Below are positions 1-4,757 of a stretch of 5,107 nucleotides of DNA, one piece after another (position 1 is the first letter of the stretch; each line of letters starts with the position of its first letter). The stretch covers positions 1-5,107 of the forward strand of contig JAHIEH010000048.1 of NCBI GenBank assembly GCA_018901675.1. Direction: 5' to 3'. Both the position numbers and the translations under genes were made by a program. This DNA comes from Nanobdellota archaeon. GTDB taxonomy: Archaea > Nanobdellota > Nanobdellia > Pacearchaeales > GW2011-AR1. The notes beneath the pieces were generated by a model that ran no database searches, had not been told where the DNA came from, and worked only from the letters and a program-made list of their open reading frames with translations.

Positions 1-1927
1 CTTCTAAAAAATTAATCTCTCTAAGGATTTTTTTTACTTCTTTAACTTCTTCAACAGAGATTACCTGGGGCAGGAGAACACCTATTTTTTTCCGTTGCTG
101 AGAGACTCTTTTTAATGCTTTTAACTCTGCTTTTAATATTTCTTTGTGCTTAAGCCCGAACCTAATGCCATGCATTCCCAACATTGGATTTGCTTCAATT
201 TCTTTTTGGGCACCTTCTAAATTTGAAAACTCATCACTTCTTATATCAGAAGTTCTAATCCATAACTTATCAAAATATTCTGCAATTTTTTTTATGCCTT
301 CAAAAATTATTTCTTCATAATCTTCTATTTTATTTTCTTTTAAAAAGTAGTTTGGATGTTTTCCTGACTCTGCAATAATCCCTTCTATCCTTGTTAGCCC
401 TACTTCTTTAATCTGAGTTTTAGATGCACGTTTTGCAAAGCTTGGCAAGTCTACCATTGCTTTTATTTTTGTTTTTGTCGCGACAACAGGGAGAATATCT
501 TTTTCTACACTTTCTGAGATCTTTCCTTTGTACACCTTTCCTGTAAATCCATCAACAGTGATTATTTCTCCTTCTTTTAATTTTGTTGTTGCATTATCGG
601 TTCCAACTACACATGGAATCCCCATTTCTCTTGAGACAATTGCTGCATGACTTGTCAATCCCCCTTCATTAGTTACAATTGCAGCTGATTTCTGCATTGT
701 CACAACCATGTCCGGATTAGTCATTTCTGTCACGAGAATATCTCCTTTGTTTATCTTTTCCAGCTCGTTTAAGTTCTCGATTATCTTTACTTTTCCAGAA
801 GCAATTCCAGAAGATGCTGCAATTCCGTTCAATATTATTTCCCCGGTTATTTGTTTTACTGAATCCAATTCTGTTCTTTTTTCTAAAGTGGTTATCGGCC
901 TTGTTTGGACAATATAAATTTCAACTCCTTCAATAGCAAACTCAATATCTTGAGGTTTTTTGTAATGCTCTTCCAGTCTTAGAGCATATTCTGCCAGTTT
1001 TTTTATTTCATATTTTGTTAATACTTGGGAGTTTGCTTTTTCATGGTTTAGCCTTACTACATCTTTTTTACCGCTGGAATCTCTGGTTATTGCAATTTTC
1101 TTGTTGCTTATTTTTTGGTCAGTGATTTGCAGATTGTTTGAGATTACATATTTGTCGGGGTTTATTTGCCCAGAGACTATCCCTTCTCCTAAACCAAAAA
1201 CAGCCTCGATTATTATGTTTTCATTTTTGAAAGAAGGGTCTTTTGAAAAAATTACTCCTGATTTATCGGAGTCAATCATTTTCTGGACTATCACAGACAG
1301 GCTGAATTTTTCATGGCTGAATCCTGTTTTATTGCGATAGTAAGTTGCCCTCGCTGTGAATAAAGATGCAAAACACGCTTTTATTGCATTTAATAATTCT
1401 GAGTTTCCTTTGATATTCAAAAAAGTTTCTTGCTGCCCTGCAAAACTAGCTGTTGCTAAATCCTCTGTTGTTGCAGAGCTTCTTACTGCTACGAATAATG
1501 GTTCTGACGCTTTTTTTAGGATGGCTAATGCAGTTTCCTGCCCTGTAATTGATAATTTTCCTACATTCAAAGTGTCATACGCTTCTAGTATTTCTTCCTG
1601 CATTTCTGCTGGAATCTTTGAACTGGTGATAAGGTTTCTTATTTCTTTTGTGTTTTCCTCTAATTGTTTTGTATCTTCATAATCTATCTTGTCTAAAATC
1701 TCGTTTATTTTTTCCTTTATGCCTGCTTTTTCTATAAAATAATCATAAGCTTGTGCAGTTATTGCAAAGCCGGGCGGGACAGGCATCCCGATGTTAAACA
1801 TTTCTGCTAAGTTTGCCCCCTTTCCTCCAGCAATATTTCCCGAGTTTTTGTTCAACTCAGAAAACCATTTTACAAACTCTATTTTGTTTTTTGGAGAAAT
1901 CGTCTTTTCCTCTTTTTTCTGGCTCAT
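1..1927 (-). CDS. ppsA: Phosphoenolpyruvate synthase (pyruvate, water dikinase), C-terminus cut by window edge
   Basis: A single uninterrupted minus-strand frame from ATG at 1927 to the left edge gives 642 residues with no stop. The family converts ATP, pyruvate and water to AMP, PEP and phosphate (EC 2.7.9.2) in the cytoplasm, feeding gluconeogenesis; in some archaea it can run in reverse. Seen: an N-terminal ATP-grasp domain opening with GGKGANLAEM and PVPPGFAIT; the nucleotide-binding stretch VAVRSSATTEDL (Arg149) followed by ASFAGQQETFLN; a swivelling phosphohistidine domain with GGLTSHAAIVSRE, where His427 is the catalytic histidine (His421 in E. coli PpsA); and the start of the PEP/pyruvate barrel with IRTSDIRSDEF (Arg558) and ENPMLG-like ANPMLGMHGIRF. 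Family length is about 760-820, so roughly 120-180 residues, including the catalytic Cys, lie outside. His586 stands where an Arg is usual. The next gene upstream ends 54 nt before the start, and a TATA-like box at -29 suggests a leaderless transcript. Identification is very secure. Confidence 0.97.
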   Translation of the reverse strand, partial: MSQKKEEKTISPKNKIEFVKWFSELNKNSGNIAGGKGANLAEMFNIGMPVPPGFAITAQAYDYFIEKAGIKEKINEILDKIDYEDTKQLEENTKEIRNLITSSKIPAEMQEEILEAYDTLNVGKLSITGQETALAILKKASEPLFVAVRSSATTEDLATASFAGQQETFLNIKGNSELLNAIKACFASLFTARATYYRNKTGFSHEKFSLSVIVQKMIDSDKSGVIFSKDPSFKNENIIIEAVFGLGEGIVSGQINPDKYVISNNLQITDQKISNKKIAITRDSSGKKDVVRLNHEKANSQVLTKYEIKKLAEYALRLEEHYKKPQDIEFAIEGVEIYIVQTRPITTLEKRTELDSVKQITGEIILNGIAASSGIASGKVKIIENLNELEKINKGDILVTEMTNPDMVVTMQKSAAIVTNEGGLTSHAAIVSREMGIPCVVGTDNATTKLKEGEIITVDGFTGKVYKGKISESVEKDILPVVATKTKIKAMVDLPSFAKRASKTQIKEVGLTRIEGIIAESGKHPNYFLKENKIEDYEEIIFEGIKKIAEYFDKLWIRTSDIRSDEFSNLEGAQKEIEANPMLGMHGIRFGLKHKEILKAELKALKRVSQQRKKIGVLLPQVISVEEVKEVKKILREINFLE

Positions 1928-1948
1928 GAATAAAATAAGAATAGATTG

Positions 1949-1956
1949 TTAATAAA
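1949..1956 (-). promoter_or_regulatory. TATA-like box of ppsA
   Basis: On the minus strand this reads TTTATTAA, from -29 to -22 relative to the A of the ppsA ATG at 1927. That spacing puts the transcription start at or next to the ATG, as expected for a leaderless archaeal mRNA, and no Shine-Dalgarno-like GGAGG lies between. The same octamer sits at the same distance before the neighbouring methyltransferase gene. The box deviates from the TTTATAAA of the other promoters here and may be weaker. Confidence 0.6.
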
Positions 1957-1981
1957 GTTTTCTGGGAGATTATTTAACTCA

Positions 1982-3145
1982 CTATCCTTTTACCAAAACA
2001 TAGAATTCTCTTCCTACAATCTGATTTTCTCTGAAATCTCTTATTGGGAATTTAATTTCCATATTCTTAAAATTATGCAGCTTAAGCCCGGTTTTTTTGA
2101 GTATTTCTTCAATATTGCAGGCGATTGTTCCCCCCCTAGTTTTTATGTATGGGGAGGTGAAAGCAATTTTTCCACCAGCTTTCATTTGTTTTTTAACATT
2201 GTTCAGTACATCAATTATCAAGTTTTCAAATTTTACTGCAATGGAAACAGCTTCCTGTTTTTCTGGAATCTTTTTCAGCAATTTTCCTAATGAAGGCTCT
2301 GTTGCAATGCCGTCAATCTTTTCTATTTCCGCTTTTTTTGAATCTTTGTTTATTATTTTGTAATCTGCCCGAATAGAGTAGTTTCCTTTTAACCAGGAGA
2401 TATTCCGATAAGCATCTTTAATAGCATCTTTATCTATGTCTATTCCAATTACATTTATTCCTTGTAATAAAGCTTCTTGCAGTATTATCCCTACTCCGCA
2501 AAAAGGGTCCAACAGCTTTTCTCCTTTTTTTACTTGTGATAGATTAACAAGTGTTTTTGCCAGTTTTGGAGAGATAGCTAAACTTTCTCTTCTCTCTGGT
2601 TTGTCCATGTCCCTTTTTTCTGCTTCTTCTGTGTTATACACTTCTTGCAACACTCCAAAATGATACGCTTCGTTTTTAAATAAGAAGTAACCAATATCAT
2701 AAGACTCAATTTTTGACGGGCTCCCAAAAAATACTTTTCCTCCTTGAGTTTTTATCATCCCTTTAGGAGGTTTGTAGGTTGCCTTCAGTTTTTCTTCTTT
2801 GAACTTGTTTTTTATTGCTAAATGTATCTTATCTTGAGAATCATTGTCTGAAAAGCTGAATATAGAATACTTAAATTTGGTTTTTTCTCCAGGGTAAATT
2901 TCTGTTTTTTGTATTGATTCTTCTATATCTTCAATACTTCCACTAAATGAACCCTTTCCAATAGCAATAACCCCTCCTAAATCGGATATTGCTTTTTTTA
3001 TGTCAATTTCGCTGTTTAATTCTACGAACAGCCCATTATCTTCTAGTTTGCACTCTTTTACCCCTATGTTTTCCTTCTCCAAATAAGAAAAAACCTCGGC
3101 AACAGACAAATTGGGATTTCTCCCCAAAATAAAAAGATATTCCAT
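1982..3145 (-). CDS. Trm11/COG1041-type THUMP-associated tRNA guanine-N2 methyltransferase homologue with altered motif IV
   Basis: 387 residues. The N-terminal half (about 1-170, starting MEYLFILGRNPNLSVAE) fits the ferredoxin-like/THUMP RNA-binding region of the Trm11 family. A linker (KRDMDKPERRESLAISPKLA, about 177-196) leads into a Rossmann SAM-dependent methyltransferase. Motif I is DPFCGVGIILQEA from Asp213, and the ribose-binding acidic residue lies in IGIDID (Asp236). Archaeal relatives methylate G10 of tRNA at N2. Odd point: motif IV, usually DPPYG in this family, reads TEPSLG here (Glu283 to Gly287), so catalysis or target base may differ. The end, QIVGREFYVLVKG, resembles the usual C-terminal strand. 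The ATG at 3145 is supported by a TTTATTAA box at -29. The stop is a tandem TAG-TGA. Gaps are 38 nt to the upstream ferredoxin gene and 54 nt to ppsA. The fold and family are clear; the exact substrate is inferred. The protein could be a paralogue acting on another tRNA position. Confidence 0.88.
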   Translation of the reverse strand: MEYLFILGRNPNLSVAEVFSYLEKENIGVKECKLEDNGLFVELNSEIDIKKAISDLGGVIAIGKGSFSGSIEDIEESIQKTEIYPGEKTKFKYSIFSFSDNDSQDKIHLAIKNKFKEEKLKATYKPPKGMIKTQGGKVFFGSPSKIESYDIGYFLFKNEAYHFGVLQEVYNTEEAEKRDMDKPERRESLAISPKLAKTLVNLSQVKKGEKLLDPFCGVGIILQEALLQGINVIGIDIDKDAIKDAYRNISWLKGNYSIRADYKIINKDSKKAEIEKIDGIATEPSLGKLLKKIPEKQEAVSIAVKFENLIIDVLNNVKKQMKAGGKIAFTSPYIKTRGGTIACNIEEILKKTGLKLHNFKNMEIKFPIRDFRENQIVGREFYVLVKG

Positions 3146-3166
3146 AAAATATAGTATAAATTTGGA

Positions 3167-3174
3167 TTAATAAA
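3167..3174 (-). promoter_or_regulatory. TATA-like box of the Trm11-like gene
   Basis: Minus-strand TTTATTAA at -29 to -22 from the ATG at 3145, identical in sequence and spacing to the ppsA box. A second AT-rich match (TTTATA) lies only about 15 nt before the ATG, which is too close for the archaeal TFB/TBP-to-start distance. The box lies in the 38-nt gap after the ferredoxin stop, so this gene can be transcribed independently of the ferredoxin gene. Confidence 0.6.
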
Positions 3175-3183
3175 CCTAATTAG

Positions 3184-3351
3184 TTATTTAGTTATTGCAC
3201 TTGTAGGGCAGATGTCAACAGCTTCTTGCACGCAAGGAAGTTTTTTTTGTGCTTTTACAAAAGCTTTGCCGTCTTTCATCCCAAAAACCTCTCTGCAAAC
3301 AGCCTCGCATGAGCCGCAGCCGATGCATTTCTCTTTATCAATTTTTATCAT
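3184..3351 (-). CDS. Small single-cluster [4Fe-4S] ferredoxin
   Basis: 55 residues from ATG at 3351. Cluster ligands are CIGCGSC (Cys9, Cys12, Cys15) and the distal Cys48 in DICPTSAI, the spacing of one-cluster archaeal and Thermotoga ferredoxins rather than the 2x[4Fe-4S] type. Cys19 and Cys40 sit exactly where Pyrococcus furiosus ferredoxin has its Cys21-Cys48 disulfide (4 after the third ligand, 8 before the last), so a disulfide is likely. Unlike P. furiosus, which has Asp at the second ligand, this one has Cys12 and should hold a full 4Fe cluster. Role: a soluble low-potential electron carrier; its partner cannot be read from the neighbours. An in-frame TTG at 3366 would add five residues, but the TATA box at -30 from the ATG favours 3351. 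The stop TAA lies in a tandem 8-bp repeat (3181-3196). Confidence 0.93.
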   Translation of the reverse strand: MIKIDKEKCIGCGSCEAVCREVFGMKDGKAFVKAQKKLPCVQEAVDICPTSAITK

Positions 3352-3373
3352 AATAAAGACAACCAAGGTTTTC

Positions 3374-3381
3374 TTTATAAA
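3374..3381 (-). promoter_or_regulatory. TATA box and BRE of the ferredoxin gene
   Basis: Minus strand AAGGAAAA followed by TTTATAAA. The box covers -30 to -23 from the ATG at 3351, and the purine-rich stretch before it (3382-3389) fits the archaeal TFB recognition element. The match is strong and the spacing is right for a leaderless message. This decides the start codon against the upstream TTG at 3366, which would lie only 15 nt from the box. Confidence 0.7.
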
Positions 3382-3421
3382 TTTTCCTTTTAAGTGGAAT
3401 TTTAATTTATAAATTTTCCTT
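3374..3421. repeat. Two 16-bp direct repeats carrying a BRE/TATA sequence, 32 bp apart
   Basis: TTTATAAATTTTCCTT occurs at 3374-3389 and again, without mismatch, at 3406-3421. The copies do not extend further on either side, and the period is 32 bp, about three helical turns. The first copy is the ferredoxin promoter read on the minus strand. The second may be a duplicated upstream TBP/TFB site for the same gene, a regulator site, or a promoter for the plus strand, since TTTATAAA is its own reverse complement. Confidence 0.75.
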
Positions 3422-3518
3422 ATTCTTTGGTAAATGGTTCAATTAAAGGGTTCAAAAAACAAATTAATGTTTGAAGTATAGTTTACACATGCATAGATAT
3501 ACATACGATTATTTAAGA

Positions 3519-3545
3519 AGAAAGATAAAGAGAGGTAATCTTTCT
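3519..3545. repeat. 8-bp perfect inverted repeat upstream of the MNT promoter
   Basis: AGAAAGAT at 3519-3526 is matched by ATCTTTCT at 3538-3545 around an 11-nt purine-rich spacer. It ends 13 nt before the TATA box at 3559. No T-run follows it on either strand, so it does not look like a terminator. A dimeric regulator site upstream of BRE/TATA is possible, but an AT-rich chance match cannot be excluded. Confidence 0.4.
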
Positions 3546-3558
3546 ACAGGCGGAAAGG

Positions 3559-3566
3559 TTTATAAA
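3559..3566 (+). promoter_or_regulatory. TATA box of the MNT-HEPN operon
   Basis: TTTATAAA preceded by the purine-rich CGGAAAGG (3551-3558), a good BRE/TATA pair. It spans -30 to -23 from the ATG at 3589, so the transcript is expected to start at the ATG. The box is embedded in the 10-bp palindrome GTTTATAAAC (3558-3567), which shares its arms with the candidate operator just downstream. Confidence 0.75.
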
Positions 3567-3571
3567 CTAAA

Positions 3572-3587
3572 GTTCATACGTATAAAC
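3572..3587. promoter_or_regulatory. Candidate operator: near-perfect 16-bp palindrome between TATA box and start
   Basis: GTTCATACGTATAAAC is a two-fold symmetric 16-mer with one mismatched pair (C at position 4 against A at position 13), centred between 3579 and 3580. It fills the gap between the TATA box and the presumed transcription start. Its half-site (GTTyATA / TATAAAC) also appears in GTTTATAAAC at 3558-3567. A dimer bound here would block the polymerase. The obvious candidate ligand is the winged-helix domain of the protein encoded immediately downstream, as in self-regulated toxin-antitoxin modules. Binding is inferred. Confidence 0.5.
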
Positions 3588-3588
3588 T

Positions 3589-4137
3589 ATGGTTAACATC
3601 AATAAACTTCAGTTAACACAGCTACAGCAAGAAATTCTAAGATTGCTCTTTATTAGAGCAGGCTCTTCCATTAATGCCCGCCAGATAGCAAAAAATTTAG
3701 AAGTGTCTCCTCCAGCCATTTCAAAAGCACTGCCCCGGCTTGAAGAAGAATATATGATTAAATTTAAAAAAGATAAAGAATCTAAAAGAACTTCCATAGA
3801 GCTTAATCGAGATAATCACAAAATAATGCAATTAAAAAGAGTTGATAATTTAAAGCAAATTTATGAATCTGGCTTTGCCGATTTTATTGAAAAAGAATTT
3901 GCTGGGGCGACAATAGTTTTATTTGGAAGTTATTCAAGGGGTGAAGATACTCTCACTTCAGATATTGATATTGCTGTAATTGGAAGAAAGGAAAAAGAAA
4001 TTGAGTTAACTAAATATGAAAAAACATTGGAAAGAGAAATAAGGATTAATTTTTATCCTTCATTTAGAGAGATTCATAAAAATTTAAAGGAAAATATTCT
4101 CAATGGCATTATTTTAGTAGGGGGGGTTGAATTATGA
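3589..4137 (+). CDS. Winged-helix/MNT-type nucleotidyltransferase fusion, probable MntA-like antitoxin
   Basis: 182 residues. Residues about 5-75 form a helix-turn-helix/winged-helix domain (LQQEILRLLFIR, then NARQIAKNLEVS and the recognition helix PPAISKALPRLEEE). Residues about 90-182 are a minimal nucleotidyltransferase with GSYSRGEDTLTSDIDIAV: Gly113-Ser114 and metal ligands Asp125 and Asp127. In MntA/HepT modules this domain AMPylates and neutralises the HEPN partner; the winged helix suggests it also represses its own promoter. The third acidic residue expected on a later strand is not obvious: the likely place reads IRINFY with Asn154. The ATG at 3589 is fixed by a TATA box at -30. The gene overlaps the HEPN gene by 4 nt (ATGA), so the two are co-translated and probably act as a complex. 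It is transcribed away from the ferredoxin gene. Family assignment is secure; the antitoxin role is inferred from context. Confidence 0.88.
   Translation: MVNINKLQLTQLQQEILRLLFIRAGSSINARQIAKNLEVSPPAISKALPRLEEEYMIKFKKDKESKRTSIELNRDNHKIMQLKRVDNLKQIYESGFADFIEKEFAGATIVLFGSYSRGEDTLTSDIDIAVIGRKEKEIELTKYEKTLEREIRINFYPSFREIHKNLKENILNGIILVGGVEL
4120..4130 (+). promoter_or_regulatory. G-rich stretch before the HEPN start, possible ribosome-binding site
   Basis: GGGGGGGTTGA lies inside the end of the MNT gene, its G7 run ending 8 nt before the HEPN ATG at 4134. It resembles a degenerate GGAGGTGA Shine-Dalgarno sequence and would suit an internal operon gene, which cannot use leaderless initiation. The same bases encode Gly-Gly-Val of the MNT protein, so it may be merely coding. 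Translational coupling through the ATGA overlap could suffice. Confidence 0.35.
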
Positions 4138-4589
4138 GTTTTGTAAAACAATTTGAAGATTTTATAATGGGAGGGGTAGTTAAGAAACAAAGTCCAAATA
4201 AATCTCGAGCAGAATTTTTAGTAAGTGAATCTAAAAGAAATTATTACACATTAAGAGAATCCTTAAAGAAGATTGGGCTTAAAGAGGAGAATGCAAATGA
4301 TTTTATAAAATCCTGTTATGATATTTTAATGGAGATTACTAGAGCTAAAATGCTGTTAGATGGTTTCAATGCTTCCAGTTTTGGCGCTCATGAAGCAGAA
4401 GTTTCATATCTCAGAATTTTGGGCTTTAATGAAAATGAGGTCCAATTTGTAGACCAAATAAGATTTTTTAGAAATGGGATGCTTTATTATGGAACTAGAT
4501 TAGATAAGGAGTACGCAGAAAGAGTCTTGGATTTCTTGCATAAAAATTATCCAAAATTATTGGAGATGGTAAAATCAAAAAGTCTTTGA
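4134..4589 (+). CDS. HEPN-domain protein, probable HepT-like toxin partner with His-to-Tyr change
   Basis: 151 residues, mostly predicted helix, with no signal peptide or membrane segment. The C-terminal part from about 55 (SCYDILMEITRAKMLLDGF, then AEVSYLRILGF, then QIRFFRNGMLYYG) has the four-helix HEPN pattern. HEPN ribonucleases carry R-x4-6-H; HepT toxins carry R-x4-H-x-Y, whose Tyr is AMPylated by MntA. Here the motif is Arg113-Asn114-Gly-Met-Leu-Tyr118-Tyr119-Gly120: the Arg and Asn are kept, His is replaced by Tyr, and the +7 position is Gly. RNase activity by the usual mechanism is therefore doubtful, though Tyr118 or Tyr119 could be the modified residue. The gene overlaps the MNT gene by 4 nt and is followed six bases after its TGA by a hairpin terminator, so the unit is exactly two genes. 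The HEPN call is confident from motif and partner; toxicity is inferred. Confidence 0.85.
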   Translation: MSFVKQFEDFIMGGVVKKQSPNKSRAEFLVSESKRNYYTLRESLKKIGLKEENANDFIKSCYDILMEITRAKMLLDGFNASSFGAHEAEVSYLRILGFNENEVQFVDQIRFFRNGMLYYGTRLDKEYAERVLDFLHKNYPKLLEMVKSKSL

Positions 4590-4594
4590 CTCTT

Positions 4595-4622
4595 ACTCCA
4601 TATTAAAGTGTGGAGTTTTTTT
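4595..4622 (+). terminator. Hairpin plus T7 terminator after the HEPN gene
   Basis: ACTCCA (4595-4600) pairs with TGGAGT (4611-4616). The stem extends inward by U-G, A-U and U-G pairs to nine pairs around a TAAA loop, and a run of seven T (4616-4622) overlaps the stem end. It starts six bases after the TGA at 4587-4589. A T-run alone can terminate archaeal polymerase; the stem makes this look like a classic intrinsic terminator closing the MNT-HEPN operon. Confidence 0.75.
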
Positions 4623-4728
4623 GGACTTTTGGATGCTCAAAAATGTATAAGACGTAAAAACATTCTTGACATGAGAAAATTTGATAATATGTGCCTGGTG
4701 GGAACAGCATGCAGGTTTTTCAGTTAAG

Positions 4729-4736
4729 TTTATAAA
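4729..4736 (+). promoter_or_regulatory. TATA box of the lemA-family gene
   Basis: TTTATAAA at -29 to -22 from the ATG at 4758, with no Shine-Dalgarno-like sequence in the AT-rich gap, again consistent with a leaderless transcript. It lies well after the terminator at 4595-4622, so this gene is a separate transcription unit from the MNT-HEPN pair. Confidence 0.7.
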
Positions 4737-4757
4737 TTTAATATCTTTTAATCTTTT

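Noticed and set aside
708..1682. Several plus-strand open frames (708-917, 1101-1340, 1356-1682)
   Set aside because: They are antisense to ppsA, show no domain pattern, have no upstream TATA box at the expected distance, and the opposite strand encodes an unmistakable conserved enzyme.
1946..2663. Plus-strand open frames opposite the methyltransferase gene
   Set aside because: Low-complexity Phe/Ser/Ile-rich translations antisense to a conserved gene; typical shadows of an AT-rich coding strand.
3352..3366. Longer ferredoxin starting at TTG 3366
   Set aside because: The TATA box would lie only 15 nt away from that start, whereas ATG 3351 has the same -30 spacing as the other genes, and the extra residues VVFI are not typical of the family.
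3489..3596. 35-codon plus-strand frame (starts MHRYTYDYLRRK, basic) overlapping the start of the MNT gene
   Set aside because: It runs through the BRE, TATA box and palindrome of the MNT promoter, has no good TATA box of its own, and a frame this short is not rare by chance. Conservation across relatives would be needed to revive it.
4120..4137. G7 tract near the MNT-HEPN junction as a programmed frameshift making a fusion
   Set aside because: A -1 slip would be needed to enter the HEPN frame, but that frame meets a TGA at 4128-4130 before the HEPN ATG, so no fusion results.
4664..4690. TTGACA followed by TAATAT resembling a bacterial sigma-70 promoter
   Set aside because: The spacer is only 13 nt against the required 16-18, and the other promoters in the window are archaeal in type.
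4691..4720. Possible small hairpin (CCTG...CAGG followed by T5) or tRNA-like fragment before lemA
   Set aside because: Only a 4-bp stem with a 14-nt loop and no cloverleaf arms; indistinguishable from chance.
4671..4727. 18-codon open frame (starts MRKFDNMCLVG) between terminator and lemA
   Set aside because: Very short; the nearest TATA-like sequence (TGTATAAG from 4644) is poorly placed, and there is no other support.
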